From JAEZHK01 sp040768845 (GTDB lineage: Bacteria; Bacillota; Clostridia; Christensenellales; Aristaeellaceae), in assembly GCA_040768845.1 (NCBI GenBank), contig JAXGME010000003.1:346838-410837 (forward strand): a stretch of DNA of 64,000 bases. Reading direction: 5' to 3'. Of this stretch, positions 1 through 7,105 are shown one piece after another. The notes under the pieces are model-generated. The model ran no database searches. It saw only the letters and a list, made by a program, of their open reading frames with translations, and was not told the DNA's origin. How positions within the stretch are numbered: the first letter of the stretch is position 1; every line of letters starts with the position of its first letter. The translations under genes were made by a program, and so were the position numbers.

Positions 1-374
1 TCGGCGTAGAGCGCGTAGGCCGCCAGAAATACGGCGCCGCTTGCGAAGACCATCCAATCCGGCAGGGCCGTCCAGCCAAAGCGGCGATTCAGGCCCGCGG
101 CGAGGAAGCCCAAGAGGAACATGAGCCCCCCGCCCCAGATGACGGCCCGCTGCTCAGGTTCCCTCTCCTTTGCGTTCAAGCGCTTTTGCAGCAGCTCGGG
201 ATTCCTGATCCACAGCGCGAGCCCGGCAAACCCCATGGGGACAAACAACAGGGCCATGAACAGCCATGCGTTCCAAAAGCTCAGGGTTCCGGCCGGGACA
301 AACAGGAAAACGGCAGTCAGGATAAGCCCCGCCAGGAGTTTTCCGGTTGCCTGAATCAGCAGCTTGACGTCCAC
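1..374 (-). CDS. Partial membrane protein, isoprenylcysteine methyltransferase (ICMT)-like
   Basis: This reading frame is open from a GTG at 374 to the window edge, so the C-terminus is missing. The visible 124 residues start VDVKLLIQATGKLLAG and contain at least three hydrophobic segments, then a short loop with RNPELLQKRL and a further segment after GLNRRFGW. That layout resembles the N-terminal part of membrane ICMT/phospholipid methyltransferase-like proteins, but the catalytic region is outside the window. It starts 5 bases after the stop of the 380-739 gene and is probably translated from the same mRNA. The family assignment is an inference from topology and a few residues. Confidence 0.55.
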   Translation of the reverse strand, partial: MDVKLLIQATGKLLAGLILTAVFLFVPAGTLSFWNAWLFMALLFVPMGFAGLALWIRNPELLQKRLNAKEREPEQRAVIWGGGLMFLLGFLAAGLNRRFGWTALPDWMVFASGAVFLAAYALYA

Positions 375-379
375 GCGCC

Positions 380-739
380 TTAGAGCATTTGCCGCTTTTT
401 CGCGAGAATCGCCGCGGCGGCGGAGCAGGCCGGACAGTCGCAATGGGTGGCGCCCGCCGCCTTGATCGATCGCGCATGGGCGAGAAGATTCTGCGCGCCG
501 GCCTGCCCAAAGTGGGCGACAGCCGCGTCGGAAGCCGCAAATACGATCAGGCCGTCGATGGGTTCGATGTCTTCTTCAAGCTCCGCAATGTACTTCCGGG
601 TTTCGGCGGCCTCTCTTTCCGTGCCCACGGCGTCAAGCCATGCCTGCGCGGCGGCCTTCGCCTCATGGCAGCAGGAGGGCGCGGCCGTCATCTCCCGCGT
701 CTTTTCAGTGACAAACGCCAATACTTCCCGATCCACCAT
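380..739 (-). CDS. Small conserved cytosolic protein with CC and CDCPAC cysteine pairs
   Basis: 119 residues starting MVDREVLAFV, with a GGGAGG ribosome binding site 7 bases upstream; the frame stays open further upstream but codes for nothing recognisable. Features are a PSCCHEAKAAAQAWLDAVGT segment (residues 21-40), an acidic IAELEEDIEPIDGLI stretch and a C-terminal CDCPAC (100-105). From memory, close relatives in Clostridia are often labelled heat-shock protein Hsp90, but the protein has none of the Hsp90 ATPase domain and that name is almost certainly a propagated error. The paired cysteines suggest metal or redox chemistry; the function is unknown. It leads the two-gene unit with the ICMT-like gene. 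Confidence 0.8.
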   Translation of the reverse strand: MVDREVLAFVTEKTREMTAAPSCCHEAKAAAQAWLDAVGTEREAAETRKYIAELEEDIEPIDGLIVFAASDAAVAHFGQAGAQNLLAHARSIKAAGATHCDCPACSAAAAILAKKRQML

Positions 740-832
740 GCATTCCTCCCTTTCCGAGCGTCCATCCGGCCCGGCATCACGCCGCGCGGAGGGACGGCTT
801 CTTACCAATAGATAACCATGGGCGCCGTCTGC

Positions 833-861
833 ATTATACCACGATGGGCCCCTCCGGTAAA
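833..861 (-). promoter_or_regulatory. SigA promoter for the 380-739 gene
   Basis: On the minus strand TTTACC (861-856), 17 bases, then TATAAT (838-833), preceded by TGG so also an extended -10. It lies about 95 bases upstream of the ATG at 739. Confidence 0.7.
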
Positions 862-887
862 GCCGGGGTTTCCCTTGGGTTGACAAA

Positions 888-929
888 GGCCCTCTCGAAA
901 AACGCGGTGCCGCGTTTTTTGGGAGGGCC
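888..929. terminator. Bidirectional hairpin terminator between the L,D-transpeptidase and the small Cys protein
   Basis: GGCCCTC at 888 pairs with GAGGGCC ending at 929, and an inner AAAACGCGG/CCGCGTTTT stem lies around 899-917, with A and T runs on the arms. It sits just after the stop of the transpeptidase gene at 964. Confidence 0.65.
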
Positions 930-963
930 GGGGCTGCGCGCTTTTCAGACCGCGCGCCGCGGA

Positions 964-2316
964 TTACTTCTGGATGAGGATCTGCGTGCCGACGCCGCAG
1001 TTCTCCCAGATCCACTTGGCGTCCTTGACCTGCACCCGGATGCATCCGTGGGAGGCGCGCCTGCCCAGGCTGCGCACCGAACCGGAAGTGGGACTGCCGC
1101 CCTTTTTCTGGAAGATGACGGAGTGGATCATGATGTCGCCCTTCACGTAGAAGGCGTACTGGGCCCAGCAGTTGAAGTCCTTGAAATAGTGCCAGCGCTT
1201 GCCGGGGCCGGTGGTATCCTGGAAGGTACCGGTGGGCGTGGGCGTCTTGGGAAGACCCGTGGAGCACTTGACCTTTTTGACCAGCTTGGTATAGCCGTTG
1301 TCGTTGTCGCTCCAGGCGTACACGTACAGCCGCTGCTGGCTGATGTCCACCTTGATGGAATAGGGGTGGTAGGGCTTGTCGGAGGGCAGCGCGTTTTCGG
1401 AGAACAGCAGCTTCTGGGTGACCTCGTCGGCAATGCCCGTTTCGGGGATGCCGTTGACCTTCTGAAAGTAGGCGAGCCCTTCCTGGGTTTTCGCGCCGAA
1501 CACGCCGTCGTCGCCCTTGTAGAGGTAGTTCATGTACATCAGCCGGCGCTGAACGCGCTGGGTATCCAACCCGGAGGAGCCGGAGGTGATGGTTTCCCGG
1601 TACAGGGAAAAGCCGCTGGAAATGGCCTGCATCGTCTTGGCGTCCACGACGCCGGTGACGGGATAGGCCGGGGCGGGGGTGGGGGTGGGCACCGCGGTCG
1701 GAGCGGGCGTCGCCGCGTCCGCGCCGCCGGACAGCGCCTCTACCGTGCCGTCGCCGTAGCTGCTCTCGTCCGCAAACGTGGCGGACGCGGCGGGCTCGAC
1801 GCCGGATTCCAGCATGTTCAGGTATTCCTGCAGCGACATCACCGCATCCTCGGTGGCGGTGCCAAAGATGCCGTCCGGCTTCTGGGACAGGAAGCCCCAG
1901 ATCACCAGTTTCTGCTGAAGCTCCGATACCGACGGGCCGCTCATGCCCACCGCGATGGGCGTGGGCGCCGGCGTCGGAAAGGGCGTGGGCGTCGGCTCGG
2001 CGGTATCTTCCGGCGCAATCGGCGTGTCCGTGTAGCGCACCACCACGTCGGTTTCCGCGGAGGCGGACTGCGCCGCGGACGGATCGACAGCCGCGGAAAC
2101 CGTCGCCCCGAAATCAACCGCCTCGTCCTCAACGGGGACGGCGGCCGGAGCGGCCGACGCGGCCTGGGAGGCCGACGCGGCCTGGGAGGCCGACGCGGCC
2201 TGGGAGGCTGACGCGGCCTGGGAGGCGGCGGACGGGCGGACGACTTCCGCGCTGGGGAAAAGCGTGTATGCCAGCAGCACCACGACAAACACGACAAGGG
2301 ACAGCTTGCGCGCCAA
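964..2316 (-). CDS. Secreted L,D-transpeptidase (YkuD) with two peptidoglycan-binding domains
   Basis: 450 residues. It cross-links peptidoglycan through the YkuD catalytic Cys: the C-terminal domain (about 319-450) contains IHSVIFQ and the signature SHGCIRV (422-428). An N-terminal hydrophobic segment (about 7-20) is a signal peptide or anchor. Residues 29-56 are an Ala/Ser/Gln repeat (AASASQ), followed by Pro/Thr-rich linkers and two PG_binding_1-like modules (about 124-170 with DGIFGTATEDAV, and 246-305 with DGVFGAKTQEGL). The start is a TTG at 2316, nine bases after GAAGGAG; no in-frame ATG fits. It is monocistronic, between two hairpins. Confidence 0.92.
   Translation of the reverse strand: MARKLSLVVFVVVLLAYTLFPSAEVVRPSAASQAASASQAASASQAASASQAASAAPAAVPVEDEAVDFGATVSAAVDPSAAQSASAETDVVVRYTDTPIAPEDTAEPTPTPFPTPAPTPIAVGMSGPSVSELQQKLVIWGFLSQKPDGIFGTATEDAVMSLQEYLNMLESGVEPAASATFADESSYGDGTVEALSGGADAATPAPTAVPTPTPAPAYPVTGVVDAKTMQAISSGFSLYRETITSGSSGLDTQRVQRRLMYMNYLYKGDDGVFGAKTQEGLAYFQKVNGIPETGIADEVTQKLLFSENALPSDKPYHPYSIKVDISQQRLYVYAWSDNDNGYTKLVKKVKCSTGLPKTPTPTGTFQDTTGPGKRWHYFKDFNCWAQYAFYVKGDIMIHSVIFQKKGGSPTSGSVRSLGRRASHGCIRVQVKDAKWIWENCGVGTQILIQK
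2153..2224. repeat. Four tandem 18-bp repeats in the L,D-transpeptidase gene
   Basis: Four copies of GCCGACGCGGCCTGGGAG on the plus strand, three identical and the last with one change, encode the AASASQ linker just after the signal sequence. Copy number could vary by slippage without a frameshift. Confidence 0.9.
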
Positions 2317-2364
2317 TATGGTTCACTCCTTCAAGCTGAGGACATCGATGGGAATACTCGCCTG

Positions 2365-2370
2365 ATTATA
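2365..2370 (-). promoter_or_regulatory. Extended -10 promoter for the L,D-transpeptidase gene
   Basis: TGG followed by TATAAT on the minus strand, about 49 bases upstream of the TTG start. No good -35 box is present, which is compatible with an extended -10 promoter. Confidence 0.5.
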
Positions 2371-2420
2371 CCATATCCAACCTGGGAATGCACGTAAAAT
2401 GGATGTGGCGCAAATGTGGA

Positions 2421-2444
2421 GCGCGGCGCTCCGGAGCGCCGCGC
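2421..2444. terminator. Perfect 24-bp GC palindrome after the small lipoprotein gene
   Basis: GCGCGGCGCTCC/GGAGCGCCGCGC forms a perfect hairpin 7 bases downstream of the lipoprotein stop. The T-tract is poor, so termination efficiency is uncertain. Confidence 0.45.
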
Positions 2445-2451
2445 ATTGGGC

Positions 2452-2568
2452 TTACGGCCCATTGACCGTAACATGAGACGCGTTTTCCACCACCTGATAG
2501 CGGCAGCCCGACAGCAGGGCCGGCGCGACCAGCAGCACGATCAGAAGCGCAATCACCAGTTTTCGCAC
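2452..2568 (-). CDS. Small 38-residue lipoprotein
   Basis: GTG start at 2568 with GGGAGGAA about 6 bases upstream. The product begins MRKLVIALLIVLL and has a lipobox LLSGC ending at Cys22, so it should be exported, lipidated and cleaved to a 17-residue mature peptide ending TVNGP. Reading frame, ribosome binding site and lipobox agree, which argues for a real gene despite its size. It is the third gene after xpt and the HAD phosphatase, 30 bases downstream of the latter. No function can be assigned. Confidence 0.6.
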   Translation of the reverse strand: MRKLVIALLIVLLVAPALLSGCRYQVVENASHVTVNGP

Positions 2569-2598
2569 GGCGCGTTCCTCCCGTCTTTGCAATCGGGG

Positions 2599-3381
2599 CT
2601 ACATCAGGCCGCTCATATCGGCCAGGCGGTCAAAGGTCAGGTGCGGCTTGATGGGGGAGGCGGCGGCCATCTCGGGCGTGGTTTCGCCCGAGAGCACCAG
2701 GATCGACAGCATGCCGTGCTTGAGCCCGGTTTCGACGTCGGTGTACAGCCGGTCGCCCACCATGGCCATTTCGGCGGGGGCCAGGCCGGTGCGGGCCACG
2801 GCGGCTTCCACGATGCCCCTGTGGGGCTTGCCCACGATGAGATCGGGCCTGCGGCCGGCGGAAGCCTCGATGAAGGCGATGATCGCGCCGATGTCGGGCG
2901 CGAAGCCGGTTTCGGTGGGGCAGTTGAAATCCGGATGGGAGGCGATGTACGGCAGCCCCGCGCGGACCAAATCGCACACCCGGGTCATCTTTTTGTAGTC
3001 CAGCGTGGTGTCGTAGCCGATGACCACGATCTCCGGGTTCTCCGGGTCGATGGCGATGCCGCCTTCGCGCATCTCCTCAAGCATGTATTCGTTGCCCAGG
3101 AGAAACGCGCGCCGGCCGGGGTAGAGCTCGTTCACCTTGATGGCGGTGGCCTGGGTGCTGGTCAGCACCTTTTCGGGGCCGACCGCAAGGCCCATGCGCG
3201 CCAGGCGCTTTACGTAATAGCCGGCGTTGTGGGAGGAGTTGTTGGTCAGAAAAAGGAAGTCCCGCCCGCTTTTTTTCACGGCCTCGATGAAGTCCAGCGA
3301 ACCGGGCAGGATGCGCTCGCCCAGGTAAAAGGTGCCGTCCATGTCCAGAAGGAACAGCCTGACGTCCGCGATGGTGGGCAT
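2599..3381 (-). CDS. HAD-IIA family phosphatase (NagD/AraL-like)
   Basis: 260 residues. Motif I is DMDGTFYLG (13-21), motif II is FLTNNSS, motif III includes VGKPHRG and motif IV is MVGDRLYTDVETG, the pattern of NagD/PGP-type HAD phosphatases with a C2 cap. These hydrolyse small phosphomonoesters such as nucleotides and sugar phosphates; the substrate here is not known. The ATG at 3381 is 3 bases after the xpt stop and its GGAGGAA site lies inside the end of xpt, so the two are translationally linked. This suggests a part in nucleotide or phosphosugar clean-up. Confidence 0.88.
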   Translation of the reverse strand: MPTIADVRLFLLDMDGTFYLGERILPGSLDFIEAVKKSGRDFLFLTNNSSHNAGYYVKRLARMGLAVGPEKVLTSTQATAIKVNELYPGRRAFLLGNEYMLEEMREGGIAIDPENPEIVVIGYDTTLDYKKMTRVCDLVRAGLPYIASHPDFNCPTETGFAPDIGAIIAFIEASAGRRPDLIVGKPHRGIVEAAVARTGLAPAEMAMVGDRLYTDVETGLKHGMLSILVLSGETTPEMAAASPIKPHLTFDRLADMSGLM

Positions 3382-3384
3382 AAT

Positions 3385-3960
3385 CTATTCCTCCGCAAAT
3401 TCGATTTCGCCATAGTCCAGCCGCTTGACGGAGGCCAGCGCAGTGACGGGATAGCCCGCCTCCTCCAGCAGCGCGCGGCCCGGCTGGAACGACTTTTCGA
3501 TGACGATGCCTACGCCCGCCACGCTGGCGCCTGCCAGCTCGATCAGCTTGCACGCGCCGGAGGCCGCCGCGCCGTTGGCCAGAAAGTCGTCGATAAAGAG
3601 CACCCGGTCGCCCCGCTCGATAAACTTGGTCTTGAGGGTCAGCTGGTAGTTGCTGCCCTTGGTGAAGGAGAAGACGTTGGTCTGCAGGATGTCCTCGGAC
3701 AGAATGCTGGAGGAGGATTTCTTCATCACAACCAGCGGCAGCTTCATCGCCAGCGCGGTCATCGCGGCGGGCACAATGCCGGAGGATTCGATCGTCATCA
3801 CGCGGGTCGCGCCGGAATCCCCGAAGATCCGGGCAAACTCGTCGCCAATTTCCCGCATCAGCTCCACGTCCACCTGGTGGTTGAGAAACGAATCCACCAG
3901 CAGAATGTGCTGGCTGAGCGCCTTGCCGTCTTTGAGAATGCGCTGCCTGAGAAGTTCCAA
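3385..3960 (-). CDS. xpt: Xanthine phosphoribosyltransferase
   Basis: 191 residues. Converts xanthine and PRPP to XMP in purine salvage. Recognisable Xpt segments are VDSFLNHQVD near the N-terminus, TIESSGIVPA, the PRPP loop VLFIDDFLANG and the C-terminal GIVIEKSFQPGR. The start is a TTG at 3960 (MELLRQRI), which matches the N-terminus of Bacillus Xpt and lies after GGGAGAT; the long upstream extension of the frame runs through the promoter and is not translated. It heads the xpt-HAD-lipoprotein unit. No purine riboswitch is visible in the short leader. Confidence 0.93.
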   Translation of the reverse strand: MELLRQRILKDGKALSQHILLVDSFLNHQVDVELMREIGDEFARIFGDSGATRVMTIESSGIVPAAMTALAMKLPLVVMKKSSSSILSEDILQTNVFSFTKGSNYQLTLKTKFIERGDRVLFIDDFLANGAAASGACKLIELAGASVAGVGIVIEKSFQPGRALLEEAGYPVTALASVKRLDYGEIEFAEE

Positions 3961-3997
3961 ATCGTACCATCTCCCGAGCCAATGTAGTGTCCTAAGT

Positions 3998-4026
3998 ACT
4001 ATACATGCTTTTTGACGGATGGTCAA
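3998..4026 (-). promoter_or_regulatory. SigA promoter for xpt
   Basis: Minus strand TTGACC (4026-4021), 17 bases, TATAGT (4003-3998), giving a leader of only about 30 bases before the TTG of xpt. Confidence 0.8.
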
Positions 4027-4119
4027 CGAAATTTGCATGAAATCGTTCGGATCAGCGGCCGGCGCGCGCGGATGCCGCCCGGTGTGCGTGCCGGGGCGGC
4101 ATTTAATATGAAATCTGAC

Positions 4120-4148
4120 TTGACAGAAAGGGCGTTTCATTCTAAAAT
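4120..4148 (+). promoter_or_regulatory. SigA promoter for the FAD oxidoreductase gene
   Basis: TTGACA (4120-4125), 17 bases, TAAAAT (4143-4148), about 28 bases before the expected transcript start to ATG distance. Divergent from the xpt promoter. Confidence 0.8.
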
Positions 4149-4182
4149 TATCAGGTTGCGGACGATAAGGAAGGTGTTGTGT

Positions 4183-5592
4183 ATGTTCGATTTTGATGTG
4201 ATCATCGTCGGGGCGGGCCCGGCGGGGATCTTTACGGCGCTGGAGACCCGGCGCCTCAACGCGGTCGCGCGCATCCTGATGGTGGACGAAGGCCCGTCCA
4301 TCGACAAGCGCACCTGCCCGGCGCGCACGCTGGGCCGCTGCGTGGGCTGCAAGCCTTGCAACATCATGAGCGGCTGGGCCGGCGCGGGTGCCTTTTCCGA
4401 CGGCAAGCTGACCCTCAGCGAGGAAGTCGGCGGCAACATGGTGGACTACCTGCCCCGCGAGGAAGTGCGGGAGCTGATTCGCTACGCCGACTCCATCTAC
4501 CTGGAGCACGGCGCGCCGGAAAAGGTGCATGGGCTGAACGACCCCAAGGTGGACCAGATCAAGTACGAGTGCTCCAAGTACAACATCAAGCTGGTGCCCT
4601 CCCCGGTTCGGCATATGGGCACCGAGCATGCGTTTACCGTGCTGCGCAACATGTACAGGACGCTGGAGGAATCCGGCAACTTTGAGTTTCGCGAGCGCAC
4701 CAGCGCCGAGGAGGTGCTGGTGGAAAACGGCCACGCCGCCGGCGTATACCTGAAGGCGCCCTCCGGCGCCACCAGCCTCGTGCGCGCCCCCCGCGTGGTG
4801 GCGGCCCCCGGCCGCGGCGGCGCCGCGTGGCTCAACCAGGTGGCCAAGGACAACGATATCCAGACCCTCAACAACGAGGTGGACATCGGCGTGCGCGTCG
4901 AGGCGCCCAACGCCATCATGGACCACCTGACCCGCCACCTCTACGAGGCCAAGCTGGTCTACTACGCCGATACCTTTGAAAACAAGGTGCGCACCTTCTG
5001 CATGAACCCCGGCGGGCTGGTCAGCGAGGAGCACTACGAGGGCGGCATCGCCGTGGTCAACGGGCACAGCTACCACGACGAAAAGCTGCACACCGACAAC
5101 ACCAACTTTGCGATGCTGGTGTCCACGCGCTTTACAAAGCCCTTCAGCTCGCCCATCGAGTACGGGCGCTACATCGCGCAGCTGGGCAACATGCTCACCG
5201 GCGGCGGCATCATGGTGCAGCGGCTGGGCGACCTTTTAAAGGGCCGGCGCACCGACGCCTCGCGCCTGGCCAAGTCCACCACCGAGCCCACGCTGAAGAC
5301 CGCGGTGCCCGGGGACCTTTCCTTCGTGCTGCCCCACAGGCACCTGACCAGCATCATCGAAGCGATGCGCGCCTTTGACAACGTGGCGCCGGGGCTCTAC
5401 TCCGGCAACACGCTGCTCTACGGCGTGGAGGTCAAGTTCTACTCGTCCAAGCTGACGGTGGGCCGGCACTTCGAAACGGCGCTCCCCGGCTTCTACGCCA
5501 TCGGCGACGGCGCGGGCGTGACCCGCGGGCTCATCCAGGCCAGCGCCACCGGCGTGGTCGTGGCGCGGGACATCCAGTCCAAACTGGCGTAG
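4183..5592 (+). CDS. FAD-dependent dehydrogenase, COG2509-type
   Basis: 469 residues starting MFDFDVIIVGAGPAGI, which is the Rossmann dinucleotide-binding motif (VGAGPAG). A C-terminal FAD-binding motif FYAIGDGAGVTRGL is near residue 435. After the nucleotide fold comes a cysteine cluster C-x7-C-x2-C-x2-C (CPARTLGRCVGCKPC) followed by GWAGAGAFSDGKL, typical of this uncharacterised oxidoreductase family. The substrate is unknown. The ATG at 4183 follows an AAGGAAGG site; the frame upstream of it contains the promoter. A YbaK-like deacylase gene follows 28 bases downstream in the same unit. Confidence 0.87.
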   Translation: MFDFDVIIVGAGPAGIFTALETRRLNAVARILMVDEGPSIDKRTCPARTLGRCVGCKPCNIMSGWAGAGAFSDGKLTLSEEVGGNMVDYLPREEVRELIRYADSIYLEHGAPEKVHGLNDPKVDQIKYECSKYNIKLVPSPVRHMGTEHAFTVLRNMYRTLEESGNFEFRERTSAEEVLVENGHAAGVYLKAPSGATSLVRAPRVVAAPGRGGAAWLNQVAKDNDIQTLNNEVDIGVRVEAPNAIMDHLTRHLYEAKLVYYADTFENKVRTFCMNPGGLVSEEHYEGGIAVVNGHSYHDEKLHTDNTNFAMLVSTRFTKPFSSPIEYGRYIAQLGNMLTGGGIMVQRLGDLLKGRRTDASRLAKSTTEPTLKTAVPGDLSFVLPHRHLTSIIEAMRAFDNVAPGLYSGNTLLYGVEVKFYSSKLTVGRHFETALPGFYAIGDGAGVTRGLIQASATGVVVARDIQSKLA

Positions 5593-5620
5593 CCATTCGC
5601 CCATCAAAGGAGTTTTTCGC

Positions 5621-6106
5621 ATGTCTGTCGAACGGGTCCGGGAATATCTGAAGGGGTTTCAACTGGAGGACAGGGTTCGCGAATTTGACCAGTCCAGCGC
5701 CACGGTGGAGCTGGCCGCCCAGGCGGCGGGGGTCGAGCCGGCGCGCATCGCCAAGACGCTCTCGTTCAAGGACGGCGACGGCTGCATCCTGCTGGTGGCC
5801 GCGGGCGACGCCCGGGTGGACAACCGGCGCTTTCGCGATTCCTTCGGCGTCAAGGCCAAAATGCTCTCGCCGGACGAGGCGCTCGCGCTCACCGGGCACC
5901 CAGTGGGCGGCGTATGCCCCTTCGCGGTGGGTCCGGCGGCGCGGGTGTATCTGGACGAATCCCTCCGGCGCTTTGATACCGTGCTGCCCGCCGCGGGCAA
6001 CGATCAGTCCGCCGTGACGCTGACGCCCGACGAGCTGTATGCCGCGTCGAAGGCCCTGGGCTGGGCGGACGCCTGCAAGGGCTGGCGGCCCGAGGAAGCA
6101 GAATAA
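5621..6106 (+). CDS. YbaK/aminoacyl-tRNA deacylase-like protein
   Basis: 161 residues of the YbaK/EbsC/ProX editing fold, which hydrolyses mischarged aminoacyl-tRNA (for example Cys-tRNA(Pro)). Visible family features are EFDQSSATVELAAQAAGV, the segment RIAKTLSFK with the conserved Lys, and GHPVGGVCPFAV with the glycine/proline loop. AAAGGAG lies 10 bases before the ATG. The tRNA substrate cannot be told from sequence. It lies downstream of the FAD oxidoreductase and ends at a hairpin shared with uppP. Confidence 0.85.
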   Translation: MSVERVREYLKGFQLEDRVREFDQSSATVELAAQAAGVEPARIAKTLSFKDGDGCILLVAAGDARVDNRRFRDSFGVKAKMLSPDEALALTGHPVGGVCPFAVGPAARVYLDESLRRFDTVLPAAGNDQSAVTLTPDELYAASKALGWADACKGWRPEEAE

Positions 6107-6130
6107 GCCTTTGCGCCCGCCGGACAGCGG

Positions 6131-6174
6131 AAAAACACGGCCCGGAGGTCCTTCAGGGAAGGATCTCCGGGCCG
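6131..6174 (-). terminator. Intrinsic terminator of uppP (hairpin shared by convergent genes)
   Basis: CGGCCCGGAGGTCCTTC (6138-6154) pairs with 6158-6174 with one mismatch. On the minus strand the stem is followed by TGTTTTTCC, a usable T-tract; on the plus strand there is none. Confidence 0.75.
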
Positions 6175-6198
6175 CATGTCGCATCGGCGCCGGGCGCC

Positions 6199-7011
6199 TC
6201 AGAAGAAGCGGTGGAATATGTACTGGTCCAGCAGGATTGCGATGCCCAGAACGCCCGTGTACACGCCAAACCAGGTGAGCCGCACGCGGCGCACGATGGA
6301 CAGCATGAACTTGATGGAGAGGAACCCGAACACCGCGCTGGTGATCACGCCCGCCAGGAGCGGAAGCGCGCCGCCCATCTGGCCGATCAGCGTGCCGTCG
6401 AAGACCGCGGCGCCGTTGTCCTTGAGCTCCAGCACGATGGCGCCCAGTATGGCCGGTATGGACATCAGAAACGCAAAGTCCGCCGAGCGCTTCCGGGACA
6501 GGCCCGTGGAAATGCCGCCGGAGATGGTGGCGCCGGAGCGCGAAATGCCCGGCAGGATGGCCACCGCCTGCATAATGCCCATGGCCAGCGCGTTCCACCA
6601 CTTGACCTGCTTGGTCTCGAACGCCACGCCGCTGACCAGGTCCGCGAGCCAGAGAATCAGCGTGGTGATCAGAAACGCAAACCCCAGAAACTGGGTGGAG
6701 AACGTCTTGTCGTCAACATCGAAGACCAGCGCGGCGATGACCGCGGGAATCGTCGCGATGACCAGCAGCCAGACCTCGCTCTTGAGCGGGTTTTTGACGA
6801 GGTCCAGAATCATCTTCCAGAGCCGCCTCCAGTAGACCGCAATCACCGCGGCCAGGGTGCCGACGTGGAGCAGCACGTCCAGCGTCATGAAATTCTCGGT
6901 GGACAGCCCGAACAGCTTTTGGATCAGATCCAGGTGTCCCGACGAGCTGATGGGCAGAAATTCCGTCAATCCCTGCACGAGCCCCAGCCAAAAAGCCTGC
7001 ATGATGGACAT
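6199..7011 (-). CDS. uppP: Undecaprenyl-diphosphatase
   Basis: 270 residues, polytopic (about seven or eight hydrophobic segments). It recycles the undecaprenyl carrier by removing a phosphate from undecaprenyl pyrophosphate and can give bacitracin resistance. Both BacA/UppP signatures are present: GLTEFLPISSSGHL near the N-terminus and PGISRSGATI in the middle. The ATG at 7011 (MSIMQAFWLG) follows AAGGAGG; the upstream extension of the frame contains the promoter. It lies beside the CapA-FHA-FtsW-PBP operon, so wall-related genes are grouped. Confidence 0.95.
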   Translation of the reverse strand: MSIMQAFWLGLVQGLTEFLPISSSGHLDLIQKLFGLSTENFMTLDVLLHVGTLAAVIAVYWRRLWKMILDLVKNPLKSEVWLLVIATIPAVIAALVFDVDDKTFSTQFLGFAFLITTLILWLADLVSGVAFETKQVKWWNALAMGIMQAVAILPGISRSGATISGGISTGLSRKRSADFAFLMSIPAILGAIVLELKDNGAAVFDGTLIGQMGGALPLLAGVITSAVFGFLSIKFMLSIVRRVRLTWFGVYTGVLGIAILLDQYIFHRFF

Positions 7012-7051
7012 ACAAGCGCCTCCTTCGATGTTGTCGGACAGCATTGGTTCC

Positions 7052-7080
7052 ATTGTACGATAAAAACCGCGCGCACACAA
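7052..7080 (-). promoter_or_regulatory. SigA promoter for uppP
   Basis: Minus strand TTGTGT (7080-7075), 17 bases, TACAAT (7057-7052), about 40 bases upstream of the uppP ATG. Confidence 0.7.
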
Positions 7081-7105
7081 GAGATATCCGGGGAATTTAT
7101 GGCGA

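Noticed and set aside
3961..3997. Purine riboswitch before xpt
   Set aside because: The promoter leaves a leader of only about 30 bases, too short for the aptamer.
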